A DNA stretch of 9,547 bases from NCBI GenBank assembly GCA_029934675.1, contig JAOZLT010000014.1, positions 4,196-13,742 of the forward strand, read 5' to 3'. The position numbers and the translations under genes were made by a program. How positions within the stretch are numbered: the stretch's first letter is position 1; every line of letters begins with the position of its first letter. The notes under the pieces are model-generated. The model did not search any database. It was not told where the DNA came from and was given only the letters and a program-made list of their open reading frames with translations. This DNA is from Candidatus Altimarinota bacterium (GTDB taxonomy: Bacteria; Patescibacteriota; Gracilibacteria; UM-FILTER-43-11). This document shows positions 1-5,099 of this stretch, in pieces.

Positions 1-25
1 AATCTCAAGATATTATGATGAGATT
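1..25 (-). terminator. Possible terminator hairpin after tRNA-Pro (incomplete)
   Basis: AATCTCA at 1-7 is the exact inverse complement of TGAGATT at 19-25, with an 11-nt AT-rich loop, directly beyond the tRNA-Pro 3' end. Any U-tract would lie left of position 1, outside the window. The stem is weak and this may only be a 3' processing or spacer hairpin. Confidence 0.25.
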
Positions 26-29
26 TAAG

Positions 30-106
30 TGGTCGGGGAGACAGGACTCGAACCTGCGACATCACGGTCCCAAACCGTGCACTCTAGCCAACTGAGCTAC
101 TCCCCG
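30..106 (-). tRNA. tRNA-Pro (anticodon UGG)
   Basis: A full cloverleaf reads on the minus strand. The acceptor stem CGGGGAG (100-106) pairs with CTCCCCG (34-40), followed by discriminator A and an encoded CCA (30-32). The anticodon arm is CACGG, loop TTTGGGA, CCGTG, so the anticodon TGG lies at 70-72. The T-arm contains GGTTCGAGTCC. It lies downstream of tRNA-Tyr on the same strand and is probably cotranscribed with it. Confidence 0.97.
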
Positions 107-119
107 AATTTTAATGCTG

Positions 120-203
120 AATTTTTAATTTCCAATTTCCAGATAATTCTTAAATTGCGAATTTAGAATTCTGACATTATTTGGAAATTGGTTATTCTAA
201 ATT
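120..203. repeat. AT-rich inter-tRNA spacer with heptads and two inverted repeats
   Basis: The spacer between tRNA-Pro and tRNA-Tyr begins with 7-nt units AATTTTT, AATTTCC, AATTTCC (120-140). CCAATTTCC (132-140) is repeated in inverted form at 183-191, and AATTTAGAAT (160-169) in inverted form at 194-203. The arms interleave, so they could not all pair in one simple nested fold. No gene is seen here. The style resembles the heptad arrays before sufC and sufD. Function unknown. Confidence 0.5.
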
Positions 204-214
204 AGAAATTTTAA

Positions 215-300
215 TGGTGGGCAGAGAGAGATTCGAACTCCCGTAGGCTTACGCCATCTGGTTTACAGCCAGACTCATTTGACCGCTCTGATATCTGCCC
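215..300 (-). tRNA. tRNA-Tyr (anticodon GUA)
   Basis: This is a class II tRNA on the minus strand with an expanded variable arm. The acceptor GGGCAGA (294-300) pairs with TCTGCCC (219-225), with discriminator A at 218 and encoded CCA at 215-217. The anticodon loop CTGTAAA gives GTA at 264-266. The long variable arm and the T-arm GGGAGTTCGAATCTCTC fit bacterial tRNA-Tyr. It is the first gene of a two-tRNA minus-strand unit. Confidence 0.97.
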
Positions 301-361
301 TAAAAAGCGAATATTAGATTAAAGTATTTATTTTAAAAAAACAACTAAAATTTTAAAAAAA

Positions 362-389
362 ATTAAATAACTGTTTTGAAACCTGTCAA
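362..389 (-). promoter_or_regulatory. Candidate sigma70-type promoter for the tRNA-Tyr/tRNA-Pro unit
   Basis: On the minus strand a perfect -35 TTGACA (389-384) is followed after 16 nt by TTTAAT (367-362), five of six matches to the -10 consensus. The predicted start near 355 would give a leader of about 55 nt before tRNA-Tyr. It faces away from the pilin promoter at 420-449. Confidence 0.5.
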
Positions 390-419
390 CATATTTTCCC
401 CCTATACTCACTTAGATTA

Positions 420-449
420 TTGACTATAAAACAGAGTGTTTGATATAAT
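420..449 (+). promoter_or_regulatory. Promoter of the pilin-like gene
   Basis: The -35 TTGACT (420-425) is separated by 18 nt from a perfect -10 TATAAT (444-449). The predicted start near 456 leaves a leader of about 29 nt, A-rich and without a Shine-Dalgarno motif, before the ATG at 485. Confidence 0.75.
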
Positions 450-484
450 GTAATAAATTAAAAATAATCATTAACCAAATAAAA

Positions 485-847
485 ATGAAAAGTTTAATCA
501 AAAAGACATCTAGTTCGCTAGCCTTAGCTCTTTTATTTGTAAATCAGGCATTCGCCCAAGGTACTGGATTTTGGAGTAATCCAAAAGGGGGTTCTGCTCA
601 ACCAGGTGCTACTGCAAGTGGTGATCTTGGAACTAATATTTCTACCATGATTAACTACTTCTTAGGTATTCTAGGACTAGTTGCAGTAGGTTTCTTAATT
701 TATGCTGGTATATTAATGGTTACTGCCGGTGGAAATGAAGAACAAGTAGGTAAGGCAAGAAAATTAATTATGTATGCAATTGCAGGTATAGTTATAATTC
801 TACTATCATATACAATTGTACAATTTGTTACTGCAGCTCTTGGTTAG
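485..847 (+). CDS. T4SS pilin-type small membrane protein (VirB2/TrbC-like)
   Basis: This 120-residue protein probably forms, or resembles, the major pilin subunit of a type IV secretion or conjugation-like system. Seen directly: a signal peptide (residues 1-24, basic start, hydrophobic core, AFA before Q25), a Gly/Ser/Ala-rich linker, a first hydrophobic helix (about 55-80), a short polar turn with AGGNEEQVGKARK (81-93), and a second hydrophobic helix (about 94-117). This order, with the A-G-G-N-E-E-Q turn, matches the small T4SS_pilin family that is frequent in Patescibacteria. The ATG follows a strong promoter and the gene ends just before a clear terminator, so it is monocistronic. No other T4SS gene (VirB4, VirB6, VirD4) lies nearby. 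The role in pilus assembly or DNA uptake is inferred; the fold assignment is firmer than the function. Confidence 0.85.
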   Translation: MKSLIKKTSSSLALALLFVNQAFAQGTGFWSNPKGGSAQPGATASGDLGTNISTMINYFLGILGLVAVGFLIYAGILMVTAGGNEEQVGKARKLIMYAIAGIVIILLSYTIVQFVTAALG

Positions 848-868
848 TTAGAAAATTATAATAAAAAC

Positions 869-902
869 AAACCCAGTATCTGAAAAGGTACTGGGTTTTG
901 AT
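869..902 (+). terminator. Rho-independent terminator, probably bidirectional
   Basis: AAACCCAGTA (869-878) pairs perfectly with TACTGGGTTT (889-898). A T-G wobble and a C-G pair extend the stem to 12 bp around loop TGAAAA. A T-run overlaps the right arm, giving the U-tract for the pilin transcript. The left side is A-rich, so the minus-strand PRC-barrel transcript would also meet a hairpin plus U-tract here. Confidence 0.88.
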
Positions 903-917
903 GTAAATAAGTATTTT

Positions 918-1460
918 TTATACATCCATTAAAGGCTGTTTATCGTCAATTACCATCCCTTCTTTTACAGTTATTTTCTTGTCCTGAATATCTTTAACTA
1001 AAATATATTCAGGCATAACTTTAATAATACTGTCATAAGAAATTATTCTTTGGTTTCGTGAAAACCCCAAAAAACTTTTTTCAATATATAAATTTTTTAA
1101 ATAAAGCTTTTTTGAGTCAAAGTCTATATCAACCACTTTTCCTAAAATTTCATCTGACTCATTTTTAACCAAATTGCCGATAAAATATGTTTCACGCAAA
1201 AGTATTTCTGAGATTTTAATAATTTCATCGGGCTCGGCTATTTCTCTATTATCTCTAATATAAACATTCTTTTTCCAATCTAAAATTGCATCTGACTGCA
1301 AAATTCCATTCTTAATTGGAAGAGTTAATGGTTTTACCCAAAAACCTTCAATCTTTCCTGTATCGGGATGAATTATTATATCTTGTATCATTGCCAAGAG
1401 TGTTCCGTTCTCACTGCTCACAACAGGCTTGCCAACAATTTTGTTAAATTTCTGTATCAT
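918..1460 (-). CDS. PRC-barrel domain protein, two barrel-like repeats
   Basis: This 180-residue protein shows two consecutive PRC-barrel-like segments. The first is about residues 8-80: GKPVVSSENGTLLAMIQDI, then HPDTGKIEGFWV. The second is about 92-165: GNLVKNESDEILGKVVDIDFD, then RIISYDSIIKV. Each has the typical order of short beta strands: an invariant glycine, 'G-x-hhxDh', a strand with D/K turns, and a final 'hhxxxxIhxh' segment. There is no signal peptide or membrane helix, so it is cytoplasmic. PRC-barrels occur in RimM (ribosome maturation) and as free RNA- or protein-binding modules; RimM's N-terminal domain is absent, so this is not RimM. The ATG follows a weak AAGG at the right distance. 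It is convergent with the pilin gene and ends next to the shared terminator. Function beyond a binding role is not predictable. Confidence 0.8.
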   Translation of the reverse strand: MIQKFNKIVGKPVVSSENGTLLAMIQDIIIHPDTGKIEGFWVKPLTLPIKNGILQSDAILDWKKNVYIRDNREIAEPDEIIKISEILLRETYFIGNLVKNESDEILGKVVDIDFDSKKLYLKNLYIEKSFLGFSRNQRIISYDSIIKVMPEYILVKDIQDKKITVKEGMVIDDKQPLMDV

Positions 1461-1507
1461 TTACCTTAAGCATATTTACTTTTCTATTGATTAGCAAAAC
1501 TTTTTAT

Positions 1508-1535
1508 TTGATATTTAATAATTATCGCTTAATAT
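1508..1535 (+). promoter_or_regulatory. Possible promoter of tRNA-Thr
   Basis: TTGATA (1508-1513) and TAATAT (1530-1535) are 16 nt apart and would start transcription about 15 nt before the tRNA. The -10 matches only four of six positions in a very AT-rich spacer, so this is tentative. Confidence 0.35.
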
Positions 1536-1557
1536 TCTAGTGAATCTATATTAATAT

Positions 1558-1633
1558 GCCGAGGTAGCTCAGCTGGTAGAGCAACGCACTCGTAACGCGT
1601 AGGTCGTGGGTTCAAATCCCATCCTCGGCTCCA
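1558..1633 (+). tRNA. tRNA-Thr (anticodon CGU)
   Basis: The acceptor stem GCCGAGG (1558-1564) pairs with CCTCGGC (1623-1629), with discriminator T at 1630 and encoded CCA at 1631-1633. The D-arm is GCTC/GAGC, and the T-arm has GGGTTCAAATCCC. The anticodon loop CTCGTAA gives CGT at 1591-1593. The anticodon stem ACGCA/CGCGT has an A-C mismatch at its loop-closing pair (A1588 with C1596, tRNA positions 31-39), where T at position 39 would be expected. Otherwise the molecule is fully canonical. Confidence 0.95.
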
Positions 1634-1716
1634 CTCCATAATATAAAATCCTGTCTTTATCAAAATAATTCTGTATCGCTGTTTTGTTTTTTTGCACATC
1701 AAAAAAAATAATTTAT

Positions 1717-1737
1717 CTCTAAATTAGAGTGTTTTTT
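1717..1737 (+). terminator. Weak terminator-like hairpin downstream of tRNA-Thr
   Basis: CTCTA (1717-1721) and TAGAG (1725-1729) form a 5-bp stem with a 3-nt loop, followed by TGTTTTTT on the plus strand. On the minus strand a run of eight T lies about nine nt beyond the stem, so it could also serve the methyltransferase gene. The stem is short. The rest of 1634-1755 is AT-rich spacer with no gene seen. Confidence 0.35.
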
Positions 1738-1755
1738 AGAAATAATCTCAATCAA

Positions 1756-2835
1756 CTATTTAAATAATTTGAGCTGGCTTTTATCGTTTTCTGATTCACT
1801 TCTTACTGTTAACACTTTTTTTGATAGTGTTTCTTCTTCATTATCAGAATCTACACTCCATCTATTAACTTCAAGCTCCAAATCTTCGTAATTATCAAAT
1901 TCTCTTCCTATTTCGTGTAACAATAAACTATCACCAGTGCCGGTTTTTAATTGCATTCTTGAACTATCTTTATCCGGTTTATATAAACCATTAACAATAT
2001 CTGGAAACATAGCGATTTTTCCTTTTTCTACGAGTTCTCTAAATTCAGGTATTAGCTCTATTGTTCTTTTGAGTAAAGTTACGAATGGATCGCTATTTAA
2101 TATTCTATTTTGTCTTACTTTTTCTGTAATACTTAAACCTAAGTCATCCTGATATAAATCTAATTTTGGAGTACTGTGCAATGTATGGGACATTACCGTT
2201 TCACTAACCCAAAAATGTGGCATTGAGCTTAAAAGTGATTCTAATTTACCTTTTTTATGGAGATTATCGTGCAATATTCTCCCCTCCCCTCCTATTATTT
2301 GTTTTAGAGTATTCCTTGATCTTGATGCAGTTAATTCTTTAAGTTCAATACCAAGGCAATCGATCTTACCGATACCGAATCTTCTTGCAGCAATTGCCAT
2401 TGCCAATGTTAGGATACCTGTTCCAGAGCCCATATCAAGACCATAGAAATTTCCCTCTTTTCTAAAAGTGTCATTAAAAGCAATTTCTTTGAATATTGCG
2501 GCTGTCTTTCTTATATCTCCATGACATTGCAGTGGATAAAAATCTACACCCGGGCTCATGCCATATATGTTCTCTACATGTTGCCCACTTATATATGGGT
2601 TAAAATTTGCATCATCATCTTTACTTTCATTAACAAGGATTTCAATTTTCCTTCTGGATTCCTCTATATTTCCTTCTTTTACATTTAAATACTTAATTAG
2701 ATATTTAATTAAGATATTAAGAACAAGCTCATTAACCTCTCCCCTATTCTTATCAAAATGAATATCTTGATTACTCAACTGAGTTATATCGGTTTGTATC
2801 GGACTATCTGTGAAATACTCTGTGCGTTTTTTCAT
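1756..2835 (-). CDS. SAM-dependent methyltransferase-like protein, subfamily unrecognised
   Basis: This 359-residue protein has a Rossmann-type methyltransferase core. Motif I is LDMGSGTGI (about 133-141; Asp134, Gly136, Gly138, Gly140), which would bind S-adenosylmethionine. It is followed by a helix and the strand CLGIEL, ending in Glu164, the usual acidic residue contacting the ribose. HDN (189-191) and VSETV (210-214) sit where later motifs are expected. The N-terminal third is helical and charged, and ILIKYLIKYLNVKEG suggests an amphipathic helix. The C-terminal 150 residues are polar with many acidic residues and match nothing I recognise. No membrane segment or signal is seen. The gene lies 43 nt downstream of the HAD gene on the same strand and is probably cotranscribed. 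The substrate is unknown; protein arginine, protein lysine or small-molecule methylation are all possible. Confidence 0.7.
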   Translation of the reverse strand: MKKRTEYFTDSPIQTDITQLSNQDIHFDKNRGEVNELVLNILIKYLIKYLNVKEGNIEESRRKIEILVNESKDDDANFNPYISGQHVENIYGMSPGVDFYPLQCHGDIRKTAAIFKEIAFNDTFRKEGNFYGLDMGSGTGILTLAMAIAARRFGIGKIDCLGIELKELTASRSRNTLKQIIGGEGRILHDNLHKKGKLESLLSSMPHFWVSETVMSHTLHSTPKLDLYQDDLGLSITEKVRQNRILNSDPFVTLLKRTIELIPEFRELVEKGKIAMFPDIVNGLYKPDKDSSRMQLKTGTGDSLLLHEIGREFDNYEDLELEVNRWSVDSDNEEETLSKKVLTVRSESENDKSQLKLFK

Positions 2836-2878
2836 AATCGGTTGATATGTTTAAACAAGTTTTTTTAGTAAATATACC

Positions 2879-3685
2879 TTAATTGCTAAATCTTACCTGA
2901 TCTAAAGTTTGTATTGTTAAAACACTACTGTCTCCAATTAATTTTTCTACTTTTTCTGAAATAGGTTTATTCCCTCTATTTACAAAAACAGACAAACAGC
3001 CAGCCCTAACAGCCGCGAGCAATCCTGAGTATGAATCTTCTAGCGCTACACACTTATCTGGTGATATCCCTATTAATCTAGCTCCTTTGATATAAGGTGT
3101 TGGGTCAGGTTTTTGTGGTCCGTTTTTGTCATCAGCACAAATAGCTCCCTTAAAGGATTTACTTAGATCTATTCCATGAAATCGCGCATTAGATGCCATA
3201 ATATCTGCTGGACAACCAGTTACAATACAACTTTTATTAGGGAAATGTGGTTGATTTAGAAATTTGCTTGAGTCTTCAAAAAAACGAACTTTTAGACTAT
3301 CTCGAAGGCTTTGAATTATTTCCTCAGTCGCTTTTCTGAGCTCTTTTTTTAACTCAGCATCTATTCCCCCATTAATTGATTGTGAAATTCTATCTAGCAC
3401 TACTTTAATTTCATCATCTGATGGCTTTTGAAACGCTAGATTCCTGCCCTCGTAAAAAAGATCAACAATTGAGGAGGACTGTTGCTGGCTTGGCAACTGA
3501 TCTCTCAAAAGCCCAACAAAGGAGGTTCCCGGTTCTGAAAGACTTGGATCTATTTTTAGTATTTGAAAATATCTTTTAACTAATTTTGTATGCGCTTCTT
3601 CTCCTCCATAAACCAGAGTTCCGTCGTGGTCAGATAAAAGCCCATACTCTCCCTCAAATATAGATTCATTTATTTTCACTTGCAT
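2879..3685 (-). CDS. HAD-superfamily hydrolase (phosphatase / beta-phosphoglucomutase-like)
   Basis: This predicted 268-residue cytoplasmic HAD enzyme acts on a phosphorylated small molecule through an aspartyl-phosphate intermediate. All four HAD motifs are visible (numbering from the ATG at 3685): motif I DHDGTL with Asp19 and Asp21; motif II VTG with Thr156; motif III Lys192 in QKPDPTPY; motif IV LEDSYSG with Glu216 and Asp217. A helical cap lies between motifs I and II, as in subfamily I. The K-x-DP-x-x-Y and LEDS-x-x-G forms fit the phosphoglycolate phosphatase / beta-phosphoglucomutase / Gph group. An in-frame GTG at 3751 would add 22 residues, but a near-consensus promoter lies inside that extension, so I prefer the ATG. 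The GTG has a GGAGG overlapping it, which is not at a usable distance. It is the first gene of the pair with the methyltransferase. Substrate unknown. Confidence 0.85.
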   Translation of the reverse strand: MQVKINESIFEGEYGLLSDHDGTLVYGGEEAHTKLVKRYFQILKIDPSLSEPGTSFVGLLRDQLPSQQQSSSIVDLFYEGRNLAFQKPSDDEIKVVLDRISQSINGGIDAELKKELRKATEEIIQSLRDSLKVRFFEDSSKFLNQPHFPNKSCIVTGCPADIMASNARFHGIDLSKSFKGAICADDKNGPQKPDPTPYIKGARLIGISPDKCVALEDSYSGLLAAVRAGCLSVFVNRGNKPISEKVEKLIGDSSVLTIQTLDQVRFSN

Positions 3686-3706
3686 AATTGTAAAATTAGG
3701 TCGTAC

Positions 3707-3735
3707 ATTATTACATATTTTTTTTAATTTGTCAA
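3707..3735 (-). promoter_or_regulatory. Promoter of the HAD-methyltransferase pair
   Basis: On the minus strand a perfect TTGACA (3735-3730), a 17-nt spacer and AATAAT (3712-3707, five of six) predict a start near 3700. That leaves about 15 nt of leader before the ATG at 3685. This supports the shorter start for the HAD protein. Confidence 0.6.
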
Positions 3736-3765
3736 TTATAAATACCTCCACTTTAGCTTGAGTTT

Positions 3766-3794
3766 TCGATATAAAATAATAATATAAATATACT
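3766..3794 (+). promoter_or_regulatory. Candidate suf operon promoter
   Basis: TCGATA (3766-3771, four of six) and TATACT (3789-3794, five of six) are 17 nt apart and place the start near 3800, inside the palindrome at 3798-3812. An alternative pair is TTGAGT (3758-3763) with TATAAA (3783-3788), 19 nt apart. Either way a bound repressor would overlap the start region. Confidence 0.45.
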
Positions 3795-3797
3795 TAA

Positions 3798-3812
3798 TAG
3801 GAATAATTCCTA
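3798..3812. promoter_or_regulatory. 7-1-7 palindromic operator, likely Fur-family box
   Basis: TAGGAATAATTCCTA is a perfect inverted repeat of two 7-nt arms around one central base. Outside one mismatch on each side, TTA (3794-3796) and TAA (3814-3816) extend the symmetry to 23 nt. Fur-family boxes (Fur, PerR, Zur) have the same 7-1-7 plan, and the next gene, seven bases on, encodes a Fur-family protein. Autoregulation of the operon is the natural inference. The arm sequence differs from the textbook Fur and PerR boxes. Confidence 0.65.
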
Positions 3813-3818
3813 ATAAAC

Positions 3819-4241
3819 ATGAATCACAGACTTACAAAACAACGAAAACTGATACTTGATGTCGTTAGATTCGCCTGCTATCACCCAACCGCTGAACAAA
3901 TTTACATCTTAGTTAAAAAACAATTATCTTCAATAAGTATTGGTACTGTATATCGTAATCTCGACATACTTGTATCTCAGAGTTTAATTAAACGTATCGA
4001 CATACCTGGTGAAGTTGTGAGGTTTGATGCTGATTTATCTGATAAAGCTTACTTTGTATGCAGTAAAATGGGGGTGATATATGATTTACCAATTGAGAAA
4101 TCAAAATTAGTTAAAATCCTACCTCAAAATACTATTATTGATAGTTCGGACAGCTTCAGCTTAGTCATTTTTGGTAAATCCAAGAAAGGTTCTGACGAAA
4201 TAATGATGCGTAAAGGAAAGCTGAATATTTCTCATTTCTGA
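3819..4241 (+). CDS. Fur-family transcriptional regulator with degenerate metal sites
   Basis: This 140-residue protein is probably the DNA-binding regulator of the suf operon. The N-terminal winged helix is typical of Fur/PerR: RLTKQRKLILDVV (4-16), HPTAEQIY (22-29) and the recognition helix SISIGTVYRNLDIL (38-51). In the dimerisation and metal domain, RFD (68-70) and VCSKMGVIYDL (80-90) align well with PerR/Fur, but key ligands are gone. The usual H-x-H or HHH stretch reads DKAY (75-78), the first CxxC has become C81-S-K-M84, and the second CxxC reads KSKKG. Only His22, Asp70 and Cys81 remain of the common ligands. The structural zinc and the regulatory metal sites therefore look lost or replaced. 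It lies 36 nt before sufC in the same direction and has a 7-1-7 palindrome just upstream. The family is secure; the signal sensed is unknown. Confidence 0.88.
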   Translation: MNHRLTKQRKLILDVVRFACYHPTAEQIYILVKKQLSSISIGTVYRNLDILVSQSLIKRIDIPGEVVRFDADLSDKAYFVCSKMGVIYDLPIEKSKLVKILPQNTIIDSSDSFSLVIFGKSKKGSDEIMMRKGKLNISHF

Positions 4242-4279
4242 TTTCTGATTTTGCATTTTATTTTTCATTTTACATTTAT
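4233..4279 (+). repeat. Heptad repeat array leading into sufC
   Basis: Six 7-nt units of the form (C/G)ATTT(T/C)(N) run from inside the end of the regulator gene to the sufC start, with one 5-nt T-run interrupting: CATTTCT, GATTTCT, GATTTTG, CATTTTA, TTTTT, CATTTTA, CATTTAT. The regulator's TGA stop lies in the first two units and the A and T of the sufC ATG end the last. No Shine-Dalgarno motif is present. A closely related array precedes sufD (6539-6598). Confidence 0.75.
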
Positions 4280-5027
4280 GTTGCAGATAAAAAATTTATA
4301 TGTATCAATCGATAATAAGCCCGTTCTGAACGGTGTTGATTTGACAATCAAGCCTGGGGAAATACATGCTTTGATGGGGCCAAATGGAAGCGGTAAAAGC
4401 ACTCTCTCCAATGTTATTATGGGACATCCTAAATATACTGTTACCGATGGGGATATTCTGTTTAATGGAGAATCAATCCTCAAATTACCATCACATAAAA
4501 GAGCTTTGATGGGTTTGTTTTTGGCATTTCAATATCCAAAAGAGATAAGTGGCATTACACTTGAGGAGTTTTTACTTTCCGCTTACAGAGCTCATCAAAA
4601 AATTCTACGTCCGGGTAAGCCACCAATTCTAGTATTCCGCTTTAAGAAAATGCTTAAGGAAATGATGAATAAGTTTAAGATGGATGAAAAGTTTGCAGGC
4701 AGATATCTAAATCAAGGTTTTTCCGGTGGTGAAAAGAAAAAATCTGAAGTATTGCAAATGGCTTTGCTCAAACCTAAACTCGCAATTCTTGATGAGATGG
4801 ATTCAGGTTTGGATGTTGATGCCCTAAAGATTGTCAGCAATGAGGTAAATGAGTTACATAAATCAAATAATCAGATGGGTGTGCTTATTGTTACTCATTA
4901 CCACCACATACTTAAACATATATACCCGGATTTTGTACATGTTCTGAAGAAAGGAAAGATTGTGAAGAGTGGCGGTAAAGAGTTTGCGTACGATGTGTGT
5001 AAGACAGGGTATGAGAATATTAGTTAA
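4278..5027 (+). CDS. sufC: SufC, Fe-S cluster assembly ATPase
   Basis: SufC is the soluble ABC-type ATPase that binds SufB and SufD and drives the conformational change needed for cluster assembly on the SufBCD scaffold. The 249-residue product has Walker A GPNGSGKST (34-42, Lys40), the signature FSGGEKKKSE (148-157), Walker B LAILDEMDSGLD (168-179, catalytic Glu173) and the H-loop His207 in VTHYHH. The SufC-type signature FSGGEKK-[RK] and 'LDE-x-DSGLDVDAL' separate it from transport ATPases, and there is no membrane partner. Met174 takes the place of the usual Thr or Ile. I chose the ATG at 4278 because an upstream TTG in the same frame (4251) lies in the heptad array and would add non-conserved Phe/His residues; family members start near 'MLxIKNL'. 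It is followed by sufB after 70 nt of repeats. Confidence 0.97.
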   Translation: MLQIKNLYVSIDNKPVLNGVDLTIKPGEIHALMGPNGSGKSTLSNVIMGHPKYTVTDGDILFNGESILKLPSHKRALMGLFLAFQYPKEISGITLEEFLLSAYRAHQKILRPGKPPILVFRFKKMLKEMMNKFKMDEKFAGRYLNQGFSGGEKKKSEVLQMALLKPKLAILDEMDSGLDVDALKIVSNEVNELHKSNNQMGVLIVTHYHHILKHIYPDFVHVLKKGKIVKSGGKEFAYDVCKTGYENIS

Positions 5028-5099
5028 GAGCTAAAAGTTAAGAGCTGAAAGTTATGAGCCTGCCTGCCGGCAAAGGCAGGTTAAAAGTTATGAGTTAAT
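5022..5099 (+). repeat. 14-nt tandem repeat array before sufB
   Basis: Four 14-nt units fill the sufC-sufB gap. Copy 1 is AGTTAAGAGCTAAA (5022-5035), copy 2 is AGTTAAGAGCTGAA (5036-5049), copy 3 is AGTTATGAG plus TTAAA split by a 22-nt palindrome (5050-5085), and copy 4 is AGTTATGAGTTAAT (5086-5099). The sufC stop TAA lies in copy 1 and the sufB ATG begins at the end of copy 4. No Shine-Dalgarno motif is seen. Confidence 0.8.
5059..5080. repeat. GC-rich imperfect palindrome inserted in the 14-nt array
   Basis: CCTGCC (5059-5064) and GGCAGG (5075-5080) flank the self-complementary TGCCGGCA (5065-5072) and an extra AA. The block interrupts the third 14-nt unit cleanly and is far more GC-rich than its surroundings. 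This looks like a REP-like or other short palindromic insertion and could fold as an RNA hairpin before sufB. Confidence 0.7.

Noticed and set aside
1937..2761. Short plus-strand open frames opposite the methyltransferase gene (1937-2152 and 2558-2761)
   Set aside because: Both lie wholly inside the minus-strand methyltransferase gene, have Ser/Leu/Ile-rich antisense-like composition, and no promoter or start context.
4251..4277. TTG at 4251 as the sufC start
   Set aside because: The added residues come from the T-rich heptad array and are not part of the SufC N-terminus; the ATG at 4278 fits the family.
5022..5099. CRISPR-like repeat array before sufB
   Set aside because: Units are 14 nt and contiguous with no spacers apart from one palindromic insertion, and no cas gene is present.
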